64,000 bases of DNA from Paractinoplanes polyasparticus (GCF_019710575.1 NZ_JAHWFK010000016.1:1-64000); one strand, 5' to 3'; counted from the stretch's first letter, positions 32,957 through 41,739 are shown. The notes: generated from the letters alone by a model not told the origin. Program-made: numbers and translations.

Positions 32957-33675
32957 GACGCGGAGCCTACGCTGAGCGCCCGCGCCAGAACGTCCGCGAT
33001 GCCGGGCACGCTGACTACGGCGGAGGTATCCCCCTCGTACTGGCGGAGGGCCTGACCGACCGCGGACAGCGACGGATCCTGGGTGAGCGCCCAGCGGGCG
33101 GCGACGGTCTTGGGGTAGTGGACATGCTCGGCGGTGAATCGCCAGATGCGGCAGGCGGTGAGGACCATGAAGGCCGCGTGGTCCGTGTCGTCGGTCAGGC
33201 CCTGCCAGGTTCGCAGCCAGTGGCGGCCGCGGGCGACGACCCACTCCGGCGGGATCGGCGCCAGCATCTGCTCGGTGTCGGCGCCGGCAAGAGCGCGGCC
33301 GTCCTGCCGGGCCATCGACAGCTCGGCCGGCAGGTCGGGCGCGGCGGGAACGCGTCGCTCGACCTCGACCTCGGCCGGGTAGCGCCCGACGTGCAGCTCC
33401 AGAGGCGGGGCCGGCGTGGGGGAGCGGGCGGTGCGGGCGGTGATGACGTCCAGCTCGACGCCGGTCGCGTCGCCCAGGGCCGCGTCGAGCAGCAAAGCCA
33501 CTATCGCGTCAGCTCGGCCGTCGGTGAGCGGATGGTCGACTACCGCGAGCATGTCGATGTCGCTGGTGCCGGGACGGAAGCCGCCCGCCGCGAGCGACCC
33601 GTGCAGGATCACCGACCGGCAGTCCTCGCCGAGAACGCCGGCGAGCGACCGGGCGATAGCCTCGTGCGCCGTCAT
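32953..33675 (-). CDS. Aminoglycoside-adenylyltransferase-like nucleotidyltransferase
   Basis: This 240-aa protein has the polymerase-beta-type nucleotidyltransferase motif HGSLAAGGFRPGTSDIDML (residues 25-43), with the GS and DxD metal ligands. A C-terminal helical domain of the AadA type follows (DHAAFMVLTACRIWRFTAEH and KTVAARWAL). Length and layout match ANT(3'')/ANT(9)-type enzymes that adenylylate streptomycin or spectinomycin. Chromosomal relatives in actinomycetes often have no proven resistance role. Its stop overlaps the GTG of the lipoprotein gene, so the two are translated together. Confidence 0.85.
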   Translation of the reverse strand: MTAHEAIARSLAGVLGEDCRSVILHGSLAAGGFRPGTSDIDMLAVVDHPLTDGRADAIVALLLDAALGDATGVELDVITARTARSPTPAPPLELHVGRYPAEVEVERRVPAAPDLPAELSMARQDGRALAGADTEQMLAPIPPEWVVARGRHWLRTWQGLTDDTDHAAFMVLTACRIWRFTAEHVHYPKTVAARWALTQDPSLSAVGQALRQYEGDTSAVVSVPGIADVLARALSVGSAS

Positions 33676-33844
33676 GCCGGCGACAACGCTTGGCCGGCGC
33701 GGCCGTTGGCCGGGCGGTGATGGTCGGCTGTTGGTTGCGTGTGCTCTGGGCTGGCGTGGTTGTTGGTCGGGCGGTGACGGTTCGCTGTGGGGAACGTCTG
33801 GCCTGAGTCGGCTCGGTTGCGGAACGGTCGGCGATGGCTTGGCA
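33676..33844. other. Intergenic region with an imperfect 57-bp repeat
   Basis: GTTGGCCGGGCGGTGA at 33705 recurs as GTTGGTCGGGCGGTGA at 33762, with weaker similarity continuing after each. No gene or terminator is apparent. Confidence 0.4.
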
Positions 33845-34483
33845 TCAGGACCGTCCGTCCTGGGACAGCGCGCCGTGGAGGAAGACCTCGATCAGGTCGG
33901 CGGTGGTGACTGCCGTTGTCGGGTGGGTGGGGAAGCGACTTCGGCCGAAGAAGAGGCTCAGGAAGGTGTCGGTTGCTGCCTCGGGCTCGAGGCGCAGGTG
34001 GTCGCGGTCGGGTTCGAAAAGTTCCAGCACGGCCTGGCGGGTGGCCGCCTGCGAGGCGTTGCGGCCGGCGGACATTTCGCGGGCCTCGGCGCTGTCCGGG
34101 TGGTGGCGTCGCTCGGGGCTGGGTGCGCCGGTGGCGGCGAGCGCGCCTATGACGGCGCCCATGCGGTCCAGGTAGGCGTCCAATGCGTCGACGGCCTCGG
34201 TGAGCCGTACGGCGAGCGGCTGGTCGAGGGAGATGGACTCCAGCTCCCGGTGTGTCTGCGCCGGATCCGTCGCGGCCACGATGCAGGCGTCGAGGACGGC
34301 GGTCTTGTCCTCGAAGACGCGGAAGATGGTGGCCTCGCCGATGCCGGCCGCCCGGGCGATCTTCGCGGTGGTCACGCCGGCTCCGAACTCGGCCACCAGG
34401 GGCAGGGCGGCTCGCACGATCATCTCCCGCCGTTGCTCGGCGGTCATTCCCGGCGCCCGGCGCCGTTCCAGGGGTGGCTTCAC
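33845..34483 (-). CDS. TetR-family regulator
   Basis: This 212-aa repressor has an N-terminal TetR helix-turn-helix (residues about 20-65, VTTAKIARAAGIGEATIFRV) and a helical ligand-binding domain. A 10-bp-arm palindrome lies 13 bp upstream of its start, so it probably represses itself. No pump or enzyme gene is divergent within the same promoter; the nearest plus-strand gene, the GH26-like enzyme, starts 292 bp away. Its target set is therefore unknown. Confidence 0.9.
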   Translation of the reverse strand: MKPPLERRRAPGMTAEQRREMIVRAALPLVAEFGAGVTTAKIARAAGIGEATIFRVFEDKTAVLDACIVAATDPAQTHRELESISLDQPLAVRLTEAVDALDAYLDRMGAVIGALAATGAPSPERRHHPDSAEAREMSAGRNASQAATRQAVLELFEPDRDHLRLEPEAATDTFLSLFFGRSRFPTHPTTAVTTADLIEVFLHGALSQDGRS

Positions 34484-34495
34484 GCGGTCAACGCT

Positions 34496-34517
34496 ACGGA
34501 GTGAGCACTCACTCCGT
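34496..34517. promoter_or_regulatory. TetR operator
   Basis: ACGGAGTGAG and CTCACTCCGT are perfect 10-bp arms around a CA centre. Spacing and GTGAG-CTCAC content are typical of TetR-family operators. It lies just upstream of the TetR gene at 34483. Confidence 0.8.
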
Positions 34518-34775
34518 CAATCGGTTTGTCGGTGGGGTGCTCGCGGCTAGCTGGTTACCTTGCGGGTTGTGTGCTCCGGGCGAGGCTGCGCCCCGGAACT
34601 CCGTACGAGAAGAAAGCTCAACCACCGCTCGCCGGAACCGATCGCAGGGCCGACGCTTCTGACGTCTGCGAGGCGCAACCTCTCCGCACCGGGACGGGCA
34701 CCGGGCGCGCACCCGGCGGCCTGGAATCTCTTTCCATGCCCGGCCGACAACGGCCGGACAACAGGAGGAGATTCG
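34518..34775 (+). other. Leader region of the GH26-like gene
   Basis: This 258-bp gene-free region contains several GC-rich inverted repeats. One is a 7-bp stem with ACAA loop at 34740-34757, just before the ribosome site AGGAGG at 34763. It may hold a long 5' leader. I could not match it to a known riboswitch class. Confidence 0.35.
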
Positions 34776-35831
34776 ATGCTTCGTAAGTCCGTGTACTCGC
34801 TGGCCGCACTCGTCGCCGGGCTCGGCGCCGTGTTCGCGACCGGCCCGGCCACGGCTCAGGCCGCCACGACGCCCGCTGCCAAGCCCGCGCCCTGCGTGAC
34901 CGATGCGAAGCTGGTTCCGAGCTGCGGCGTGCTGTGGGGAGCCGCCGCCGGCGGGTTCACCAACCGGCCGCGCGACCTCGAGCACAAGAACTGGGAGAAG
35001 CTCAGCGGGCGTACCGCGACGATCTTCCACACGTACCACAAGGGTGACGAGAAGTTCCCGACCGCGGCCGAGATCGCCATGGTGCGCGAGCCCGGCAAGC
35101 CGCGGGTGCTGCTGCTGAACTGGCGGGTCGAGTACGGCTCGACGTGGGCCGACGTGGCCGCGGGCAGGCTCGACGCGCGGATCGACGCGTTCGCGGCCCG
35201 GGTCAAGGCGACCCTGCCCGAGAAGTTCTTCCTGGTGCTCAACCACGAGCCCGAGGACGACGTGCGCACGGACGCCGCGTCGGGCATGACCGCCAAGGAC
35301 TTCGCGGCCTCGTACCGCCACGTGATCAAGCGGCTGAAGTCGAAGGGCCTCGGCAACATGGTCAACGTCGTCGCCTACATGGGCAACGAGAAGTGGATGG
35401 CGCAGTCGTGGTGGAAGGACCTCTACCCGGGTGACGACGTCGTCGACTGGATCGGCCTCGACTCGTACGTCAGCGCCGAGAAGAACTACTACCACGCGGG
35501 CGTCTTCGCCGACCTGCTCGACCGCAAGGCCAAGGGTGGCGAGGGCTTCTACTCGTGGGCGACCACCAAGCACGCGTCGAAGCCGCTGATGGTCGCCGAG
35601 TGGGGCGCCTACCACCGCATCGGCAAGGTTGTGGACAAGGCCCGGCAGTTCAACAGCGTGCTGCCCGAGCTGGCCAAGCGGCCCAAGGTGAAGGCGATCG
35701 TCTACTTCGACACCAAGGCTGACAAGTTCGGCGACCGCGACATCAGCATCGACAGCGCGCCGTCGAGCCTGGCCGCGTTCCGCAAGCTCGCCGCCAGCCC
35801 GAAGTTCAACGTCCAGCTCAAGCTGAAGTAA
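34776..35831 (+). CDS. Secreted GH26-like glycoside hydrolase
   Basis: This 351-aa protein starts at the ATG at 34776 behind a good AGGAGG. It has a signal peptide (LRKSVYSLAALVAGLGAVFA, AQA cleavage) and a TIM-barrel domain. The probable acid/base is Glu in FLVLNHEPEDDV and the probable nucleophile is Glu in PLMVAEWGAY; both positions and the WIGLDSY strand fit family 26 (mannanase/lichenase type). Substrate is not determined. It overlaps the convergent P450 gene by 14 bp at the 3' end. Confidence 0.78.
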   Translation: MLRKSVYSLAALVAGLGAVFATGPATAQAATTPAAKPAPCVTDAKLVPSCGVLWGAAAGGFTNRPRDLEHKNWEKLSGRTATIFHTYHKGDEKFPTAAEIAMVREPGKPRVLLLNWRVEYGSTWADVAAGRLDARIDAFAARVKATLPEKFFLVLNHEPEDDVRTDAASGMTAKDFAASYRHVIKRLKSKGLGNMVNVVAYMGNEKWMAQSWWKDLYPGDDVVDWIGLDSYVSAEKNYYHAGVFADLLDRKAKGGEGFYSWATTKHASKPLMVAEWGAYHRIGKVVDKARQFNSVLPELAKRPKVKAIVYFDTKADKFGDRDISIDSAPSSLAAFRKLAASPKFNVQLKLK

Positions 35832-37029
35832 GCACCGGCAACGAATCCAGACCGAAGACGATGGATGCCCGGCGGAGTCGCAGCTCGTGCGGCGGCACCG
35901 CCGGGCGTATCTGTGGATGACGGTCGAACAGAGCCGGATAGGCTATCCGCAACTCCGTGCGGGCCAGCTCGGCGCCGATGCAGCGGTGCACCCCGTAGCC
36001 GAAGGCGAGATGGGAGCGGCCCAGCGGTCGCGCCGGGTCGATGCTGTCCGGGTTCTCGAAGCGTGGGTCGCGGTCGGCGCCGCTGAGCGAGCAGACCACG
36101 ACGTCTCCCTCGCGGATATCCACTCCGGAAATTGTGTGGGCCCCGGTGGCCACGCGCGGAAACGCGACCTGGACGACGGTCAGGTAGCGCAGCAGCTCCT
36201 CGATGGTCGGGTCGAGCTGACTGTCCAGCCGGCCGCGCAGGTGGCGGTCGGTCATCAGCGCGTACGAGCCGAGCGCGATCATGCTGGCCGACGTCTCCAG
36301 TCCGCCGGTGAGCACCCCGTCGGCCAGGCCGGCCAGCTCCCGATCGTCGATGGCGTCACCGTGCGCGCGGATGAGTGATCCGAGCAGTCCTTCCCCCGGT
36401 TCCCGGCGTTGTCGTTCGATCAGGTCCCCGAGGTACGCGAGCGAGCCGCCGACCGCGTCCAGCGAGGCCCCCGTGCCGCCGACCAGGTCGAACCGGGCCG
36501 TGCTGAGCTCCTGGAAGTGCTCCCGATCCTCGTACGGGACCCCCAGCAGCTCGCAGATCGTGAGCGCCGGCACCGGCAGCGCGAAGTCGTGCCAGAGATC
36601 CGCCTCGCGGCCCATCCCGTCGAGCCGATCCCGCACGATCGCCTCGATCCGCGGCCGCAGCCGGGAGAGCCGCCGCATCGTGAACTCCGGGGTCAGCAGC
36701 TTGCGCAGCCGCGTGTGCACAGGAGGATCGGCGAATCCGAGCCCGCCCGGGTCCTGGTTGACCCGGATCCCGACGCGGCCCGCGAACCGCCCGAAGTCGT
36801 TGCTGTAACCGTCGAGGCTGCCCAGCACCTCCCGGACCGGGTCGTAGCCGCTGATCAGCCAGGCGCGGAGCCCGCACGGCACCGGCAGCCGGGCCACCGG
36901 GCCGCGGCCGTGCCGGACGGGGTCGAGTCCGTCGCGCTGAAGCGGCCAGAGAAGGCTGCCGGGCAACCGTCGGACCAGCAGCCCGAACATCTGCGCGCGC
37001 ATTGCCGCCACCAGCGAGGTCATCCCCAT
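35818..37029 (-). CDS. Cytochrome P450
   Basis: This 403-aa soluble bacterial P450 has the haem-binding signature FGYGVHRCIG at 343-352, with Cys350 as the iron ligand. The ExxR motif is in EELLRY. The I-helix segment LTGGLETSAS has Glu-Thr at the oxygen-activating position instead of the commoner Asp/Glu-Thr after AGxx. An ATG two codons downstream (MTSLVAAM) is an equally good start. Redox partners are not encoded nearby. The MarR gene ends 36 bp upstream on the same strand, so the two could form an operon in the order marR-P450. Confidence 0.92.
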   Translation of the reverse strand: MGMTSLVAAMRAQMFGLLVRRLPGSLLWPLQRDGLDPVRHGRGPVARLPVPCGLRAWLISGYDPVREVLGSLDGYSNDFGRFAGRVGIRVNQDPGGLGFADPPVHTRLRKLLTPEFTMRRLSRLRPRIEAIVRDRLDGMGREADLWHDFALPVPALTICELLGVPYEDREHFQELSTARFDLVGGTGASLDAVGGSLAYLGDLIERQRREPGEGLLGSLIRAHGDAIDDRELAGLADGVLTGGLETSASMIALGSYALMTDRHLRGRLDSQLDPTIEELLRYLTVVQVAFPRVATGAHTISGVDIREGDVVVCSLSGADRDPRFENPDSIDPARPLGRSHLAFGYGVHRCIGAELARTELRIAYPALFDRHPQIRPAVPPHELRLRRASIVFGLDSLPVLTSA

Positions 37030-37065
37030 CCCCCGACCATCAGGGGTGGCGGGGTGGTGGCGACG

Positions 37066-37512
37066 CTAAATGACCTTTCCGTCCCGCAGATGGTCGACCA
37101 GATCGGCCAGTTCCGGGATGTGGCGGGCGTCGGCGAGCGCCTGGCGGAGGATCTCGTCGTGCACCGGCTGGGCCTGCTCGAGCAGGTCGCGGCCGTTCGG
37201 GGTGAGCTCGGTGTAGATGCCGCGCCGGTCGTCGGCACACAGGACACGGGTCAGGAGGCGGCGGCTCTCGAGGCGGTTGACCAGGCGGGTCGTGGCGCTG
37301 GCGCTGAGTGCGGCAGCACGGGCCAGTTGCTGCATGCGCATGTGCCAGCCGTCCTGGCGGCTGAGCGCGTCGAGGACGGTGTACTCGACGACGCTCAGCT
37401 CGAAGCGGTATTGCAGTTCCCGCTCGAGGGCGCCCTCGATCAGGCCGTGCAGAGCGGCGAGCCGCCGCCAGCCGCTGGCCCGGATCTCTACCGCGGTGTC
37501 CGCGATTCCCAT
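37066..37512 (-). CDS. MarR-family regulator
   Basis: This 148-aa winged-helix protein is started at the ATG at 37512, which has a strong GGGAGGTGG ribosome site. The DNA-binding region is ARAAALSASATTRLVNRLES followed by the wing DDRRGIYTELTPNGRDLL. It is divergent from the MFS efflux gene and upstream of the P450 gene, so it probably controls a small efflux/detoxification set. An inverted repeat at 37598 is the likely operator. Confidence 0.9.
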   Translation of the reverse strand: MGIADTAVEIRASGWRRLAALHGLIEGALERELQYRFELSVVEYTVLDALSRQDGWHMRMQQLARAAALSASATTRLVNRLESRRLLTRVLCADDRRGIYTELTPNGRDLLEQAQPVHDEILRQALADARHIPELADLVDHLRDGKVI

Positions 37513-37597
37513 GCCACCTCCCGTGATCCCGCCCATCATGACGCGCCCAACCGGCACCGCCCGTGCTCGACCCGGTGAGGGCAATCACTCGGTAGTT

Positions 37598-37622
37598 GCT
37601 TGCGCGGTGTATCGGCGCAAGC
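37598..37622. promoter_or_regulatory. Candidate MarR operator
   Basis: GCTTGCGC and GCGCAAGC are perfect 8-bp arms around a 9-bp centre. The site lies 86 bp upstream of the MarR start, between it and the divergent MFS gene. Confidence 0.6.
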
Positions 37623-37717
37623 CTAGCTTCTTACCCGGAACTTATAACGCGTGTGCAACTACAAGCGTATGCAAGCTTTGCAGCTGTGAACGTTCGCCGG
37701 GCACACCGTCGGCGTGC

Positions 37718-37859
37718 ACAACATCGGGCGCTTGCAACATCGGGCGCTTGCAACTTCGGGCATGGCGACGTTGAGCGTCCGCAGCTTCGAGCGTTTGCGG
37801 TGTTGGGGCGCTTGCAGCTTCGAGCGCTCGGAACTTTGGGCGTGCGCTCCTTCGGGCGT
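37718..37859. repeat. Degenerate 16-bp tandem repeat, about nine units
   Basis: Units resemble GCAACATCGGGCGCTT. The first two are 15/16 identical and later ones drift (GCAGCTTCGAGCGTTT, GCGCTCCTTCGGGCGT), with lengths of 15-17 bp. The array fills the upstream region of the MFS gene, ending 9 bp before its ATG. The 356-bp gap between marR and the MFS gene holds this array, the operator at 37598 and nothing else I can see. Confidence 0.75.
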
Positions 37860-37868
37860 ACGCGGGAG

Positions 37869-39050
37869 ATGGGGTCTGCTGTGCCGTTGGGTCTTGTGGC
37901 GCTCGCCATCGGCGGGTTCGGGATCGGGCTGACTGAGTTCGTGATTATGGGGCTGCTGCCCGAGGTGGCCGGTGACTTCGGCGTCTCGGAGGCGACCGCG
38001 GGGTGGTTGATCAGTGGGTACGCGCTCGCGGTGGTCGTCGGCGCGCTGGGGCTGACGGCCGCGACTACGCGGTTGCCGCGGAAGACGGTGCTGCTGGGGC
38101 TGCTTCTGCTGTTCATCGCCGGGAACCTGTTGTCGGCCGTCGCGCCCACCTACGAGGTGATGCTCGCGGGGCGGGTTGTGGCCGCGCTGTGTCATGGCGC
38201 GTTCTTCGGCATCGGGGCGGTGCTCGCCGCTGATCTGGTTGCTCCGCAGCGTAAGGCGTTCGCGGTGGCGACCATGTTCACCGGTCTGACGGCGGCCAAC
38301 GTTCTCGGCGTTCCGCTGGGGACATTGCTGGGGCAGGCTGCGGGTTGGCGGTCCACGTTCTGGGCGATCACGGCCGTCGGCGTCGTCGCCTGGGTGGGCA
38401 TTCTGGTGCTGGTACCACGTGGTTCGACGTCCGCGCCTTCGTCTGTGCGGAGTGAGCTGCGGGCATTCCGGTCGGTGCAGGTCTGGCTGTCGATCGTGGT
38501 GACCGTCCTGGGCTTCGGCGGCATGTTCGGTGCGTTCACCTACATCGCGTACACGCTGACCGAGGTGAGCGGTTTCTCGTCGGGTGCGGTGCCGTGGCTG
38601 CTCGTTGTTGTCGGCGCGGGGCTGTTCGTCGGTAACGCAGCCGGTGGGCGCGCGGCGGACCGGTCGGTCGACCGCACGCTGGTGTTCGTGCTGGCGGGGT
38701 TGGCTGTGGTGCTGTCCGGATTTGCACTGACCGCCTCGAGCCAGGTCGCCACCGTGGTGTGGCTGTTCCTGATGGGGATTTTCGGGTTCGCGACGGTTCC
38801 CGGGCTGCAGACCCGGGTCATGCACTACGCGTCGACTGCGCCGACGCTGGCGTCGGGCGCCAACATCGCGGCCTTCAACCTGGGCAACGCGCTGGGGGCG
38901 TGGGCGGGCGGAACTGCCATCGCGGCCGGCCTGGGCTACACGTCGCCGATCTGGGCCGGAGCCGTGATCACCCTCGCCGGCCTGGCCGTGATGGTCACTG
39001 CCGCGGCCGTCACCCGCTCCCCGACCCGCGAGGCGGCCCTGGTCGCTTGA
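37869..39050 (+). CDS. MFS efflux transporter, DHA1 (AraJ/Cmx-like)
   Basis: This 393-aa, 12-helix major facilitator begins near ATG 37869. A GTG at 37881 is a good alternative because the GGGAG at 37864 is too close to the ATG and correctly spaced for the GTG. The first helix ends GLTEFVIMGLLPEVAGDFGVS, a hallmark of the arabinose/chloramphenicol efflux subfamily. The loop 2-3 motif (TRLPRKTVLLG) is present. It should export small toxic compounds by proton antiport. It is divergent from a MarR gene that probably represses it. Confidence 0.9.
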   Translation: MGSAVPLGLVALAIGGFGIGLTEFVIMGLLPEVAGDFGVSEATAGWLISGYALAVVVGALGLTAATTRLPRKTVLLGLLLLFIAGNLLSAVAPTYEVMLAGRVVAALCHGAFFGIGAVLAADLVAPQRKAFAVATMFTGLTAANVLGVPLGTLLGQAAGWRSTFWAITAVGVVAWVGILVLVPRGSTSAPSSVRSELRAFRSVQVWLSIVVTVLGFGGMFGAFTYIAYTLTEVSGFSSGAVPWLLVVVGAGLFVGNAAGGRAADRSVDRTLVFVLAGLAVVLSGFALTASSQVATVVWLFLMGIFGFATVPGLQTRVMHYASTAPTLASGANIAAFNLGNALGAWAGGTAIAAGLGYTSPIWAGAVITLAGLAVMVTAAAVTRSPTREAALVA

Positions 39051-39096
39051 CCGGGTGCGCGGGTTGGTCTCCGCCGGGCTGAGGCGTGACTCGGAC

Positions 39097-39567
39097 TCAG
39101 TCCTCGAACAACAGGGTGGTGCCGGGCGTCCAGCCGGAGACGTCGGCCAGGCGGCCGCGCCAGAGAGAGCCGGGCTCGTTGTGGTTGGTGCCGGGGCTGT
39201 GGATGTGGGTGTTGCGCAGGTGGATGTTGCGGGTGGGAGCCATCAGCGCGGTGTACTGGCGGTGGGTGATCTCGCCGCCGGTGTCGCGGATCTTGATGGC
39301 CTCGTGGGCCAGGTCGGACTGTTCCTTCACGTGTTCCGCGGTGCCCACGTAGAAGGCGTCCTCGTGGTCGTTGAGCTGGCTCACCTCGGCGAACCACTGC
39401 CACTGGGGAATCAGCTCGCCGCTCACCAGCAGGCCGTGCACGCTCAGGCTCAGCGGCACGCCCGGGTTCACCGGCTCGGTCAGGCGGTCCATCTGGGCCA
39501 CGTACGTGCCCAGGACGCTGTCAGGTTCGGCCCAGTTGATCCGGTCGGCGGCCCCGTTGAGATCCAC
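39097..39567 (-). CDS. Hypothetical protein
   Basis: The GTG at 39567 gives a 156-aa soluble protein, with no overlap with the preceding gene. An ATG at 39627 would add 20 Pro/Ala-rich residues and overlap it by 44 bp. The sequence is mixed alpha/beta with a His-rich stretch (RNIHLRNTHIHSPGTNHNEPG) that could bind metal. I do not recognise a family. It is the last of a four-gene minus-strand run. Confidence 0.65.
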   Translation of the reverse strand: MDLNGAADRINWAEPDSVLGTYVAQMDRLTEPVNPGVPLSLSVHGLLVSGELIPQWQWFAEVSQLNDHEDAFYVGTAEHVKEQSDLAHEAIKIRDTGGEITHRQYTALMAPTRNIHLRNTHIHSPGTNHNEPGSLWRGRLADVSGWTPGTTLLFED

Positions 39568-39583
39568 GCAGCCGACTCTAAGG

Positions 39584-40240
39584 TCAGCGGCGGGCCGTGC
39601 GGGTACTAACGGCGGAGTTGATGACACCGGCCAGGTAGCCCGCGTCGGTTGTGCTGCGCAGTGTGCCGGCGCTGCCGCGCGGGCCGCGGCGGACCACTGC
39701 CCCGGGCCGGCGGATTCGCAGGTTCACCGTGTTCAGGCGGCCGGGCTCGGCGGCGTGATCGGGGTCGAGGGCGTCCCACGGCACGAACAGGGTGGCGAAG
39801 GGCCGGCGTTCGTGAATGCCGTCGGAACGCAGGCGCACGCCGAACGATCCCAGTGCCATGTACCAGCTGAGCGCCAGCAGCAGGGGACAGGCGAGAGTGA
39901 GCGCCAGGTCGAAGGGTGTGAGCTCGCCCCAGTCGCCCATGTTGTCGGCGACCAGGCCGGTAACCAGCAGCGTGACGCCGGCCGCGATCAGCACCGGCGC
40001 GGGACCGTCGACCGTCGCGAGCTCGCCGGGACGCTCGACGAGCCGTCGCGGGTGGTGTTTCGTCGCTGCCGTGGCCACGGTGAGGAGTCCCAGATAGAGC
40101 ACGAGCGTCACGGCGAAGAACACTCCGCCGAGCAGGTCGCCGGCCAGGCTCATGCCGGTCACCAGCAGCAGCGCGACCACGAGCGAAGCGACCAGGAACG
40201 GCAGCCGCCGCCGGGTCGCGGCCTCGAAGAGCGCGTTCAT
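39584..40240 (-). CDS. Four-helix membrane protein with a PH-like C-terminal region
   Basis: This 218-aa protein has four predicted transmembrane helices at about 14-32, 36-56, 82-100 and 112-132. A cytoplasmic tail follows whose FGVRLRSDGIHERRPFATLFVPWDAL resembles bacterial PH-like domains. Its ATG shares bases with the stop of the YjbR-like gene, so translation is coupled. Function is unknown. Confidence 0.75.
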   Translation of the reverse strand: MNALFEAATRRRLPFLVASLVVALLLVTGMSLAGDLLGGVFFAVTLVLYLGLLTVATAATKHHPRRLVERPGELATVDGPAPVLIAAGVTLLVTGLVADNMGDWGELTPFDLALTLACPLLLALSWYMALGSFGVRLRSDGIHERRPFATLFVPWDALDPDHAAEPGRLNTVNLRIRRPGAVVRRGPRGSAGTLRSTTDAGYLAGVINSAVSTRTARR

Positions 40241-40656
40241 GCGTTCCGGGCCGCCCGCCATGCGGCCGCTTTGCGCTTGGAGGCCCGGGCCAGCCAGGCG
40301 TCCTGTACGACCTCGGACAGTTCCGCCCGGCTCAGCCGGCCGATGTCGCGGGCCAGCAGGAGCACAGCCAGGTAGCCGTTCCAGTGCGGCGTGGTGAAGA
40401 ACGGGGTGGACTCGTCCTGAACCAGGGCCTGCTTCTCGGCCTCGGACTCGACGTAGAAGGCGATCACGTCGGTGTAGGGCTCGCCCGATTCGGGGTCGAA
40501 GGCGTCCTTGCGCGGCGCGCGGAAGAAGACGAACGTCTTGCTGCCGACGGCGAACGCGGGCCGATCGGCGTCGCCGCCCACCACAACGTCGGGCAGGGTG
40601 GTCGCCAGCTCGTGGATGTCCTCGACCCGCGCGGGCCGATCGTCTCCATCGGACAT
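40237..40656 (-). CDS. MmcQ/YjbR-family protein
   Basis: This 139-aa protein has the CyaY-like YjbR fold: TLPDVVVGGDADRPAFAVGSKTFVFF, then a conserved Trp-Asn-Gly (HWNGYLAVLLLARDIGRLSRAEL) and a basic C-terminus. Family members are small DNA-binding or cargo proteins of unclear role. It overlaps the next gene by 4 bp (ATGA). Confidence 0.82.
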   Translation of the reverse strand: MSDGDDRPARVEDIHELATTLPDVVVGGDADRPAFAVGSKTFVFFRAPRKDAFDPESGEPYTDVIAFYVESEAEKQALVQDESTPFFTTPHWNGYLAVLLLARDIGRLSRAELSEVVQDAWLARASKRKAAAWRAARNA

Positions 40657-40695
40657 GCTGCCAGCCTAGTCGAGTCCGGCCGGCGCCCGAGACCC

Positions 40696-41637
40696 TCAGG
40701 CGCCGAACCAGGACATGCTCCGGCCGTGGCCCTCGGTCCAGGCCAGCGGCTTGCCGTCCAGGGACAGGACGTTCTTGTGGCGGCCGTCGGCGGGCGGGGC
40801 GGGCAGGTCGGCGTACTCGATGATGTCGGGGTCCTCGGCGGCGACCCAGCGCACCGGCAGGGAGCGGGCCAGCGCGATGAACGCCCGGCGGTGGGGGCCC
40901 GGCACCTGATAGAGCACCGACGTGTGGAAGACGACGCGGGTGGCGTCGCTCGGCGCCTCGGCAACCAGCGCCGGTAGCTCCTCGACCAGGTCGCCGCGGA
41001 CCAGCCGGGGTGGGTCGGCCGCCGCGATGGCCGCCGCCTGGCGCAGCCGGTCGCGGCGGTGGTCGTGTTCGGGCCAGATCAGCGCTTCCAGCCAGCCTCG
41101 ATCGGCCGGCGAGGTGATGTCGAGCGGGTTCAGGTCGATGCCGGCCCGCCAGACCACCTCGGGCAGCGCGGCCGGCGGCGTCAGGCCGGTGGCGGCGCAG
41201 TCCAGCTGGGGGCCGGACGAACCGAGCACGACATCGCCGTACCGGTAGGAGTACTTGTCGGGATAGAGGTTGAGCCCGGCCGAGGCGCCCACCTCGATCA
41301 GCGCGAGGGGCTGGGGCAGCGCCGCCAGCACCGGCAGCAGCAGCGCCGACCGGCCGATCTCGTTGGTCTGAGTTGCTCGTACGCGCAATTCGGCAGCCAC
41401 TCGCGCCCAATGCGACACGACGAACGCTCGGAACCGGTCATAGTCGCCGACCGGTCCGGCCAGCCACTGCACGACGGCGAAGAGCAGGTTGGGCTGCCGC
41501 TTGGGTTCCGGGACCGTATCGAGCAGGGCGAGCAGTTCGCCGTCGCGGGCCACGGCTCTCGCCAGCCGCTCGTAGGTGGGGGAGACGCCGCGCGCCTGCC
41601 GCTGGGCGAAATCGAGATACCAGTCAGCCGCGGTCAT
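40696..41637 (-). CDS. DUF2332 family protein
   Basis: This 313-aa protein starts at the ATG at 41637. It has the DUF2332 pattern: helical N-terminus (WYLDFAQRQARGVSPTYERLA), ALIEVGASAGLNLYPDKYSY in a methyltransferase-like first loop, and VVFHTSVLYQVP. The family resembles a degenerate SAM-dependent methyltransferase, with activity unknown. It leads the minus-strand run and is divergent from a MarR gene 125 bp away. Confidence 0.85.
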   Translation of the reverse strand: MTAADWYLDFAQRQARGVSPTYERLARAVARDGELLALLDTVPEPKRQPNLLFAVVQWLAGPVGDYDRFRAFVVSHWARVAAELRVRATQTNEIGRSALLLPVLAALPQPLALIEVGASAGLNLYPDKYSYRYGDVVLGSSGPQLDCAATGLTPPAALPEVVWRAGIDLNPLDITSPADRGWLEALIWPEHDHRRDRLRQAAAIAAADPPRLVRGDLVEELPALVAEAPSDATRVVFHTSVLYQVPGPHRRAFIALARSLPVRWVAAEDPDIIEYADLPAPPADGRHKNVLSLDGKPLAWTEGHGRSMSWFGA

Positions 41638-41724
41638 GCCCGCATGATGCCAGAGCCTCCTCGGCGCGGAAGAGCGACTAAAGTGCCCCACGCGCAAACT
41701 TGCCCAACGCGCAATATTGATGGA

Positions 41725-41739
41725 TGCTTGGCTCAAGCA
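41725..41739. promoter_or_regulatory. Candidate MarR operator
   Basis: TGCTTG and CAAGCA are perfect 6-bp arms around GCT, 23 bp upstream of the MarR gene. Two CGCGCAA direct repeats lie just upstream at about 41690-41714. The TTG/CAA core resembles the site at 37598 in the other MarR module. Confidence 0.5.

Noticed and set aside
34640..34740. Possible SAM-type riboswitch before the GH26-like gene (GAGGCGCAACCTCTCCGC resembles part of actinobacterial SAM elements)
   Set aside because: Only a short stretch is similar, the remaining conserved core is absent, and the downstream gene is unrelated to methionine metabolism.
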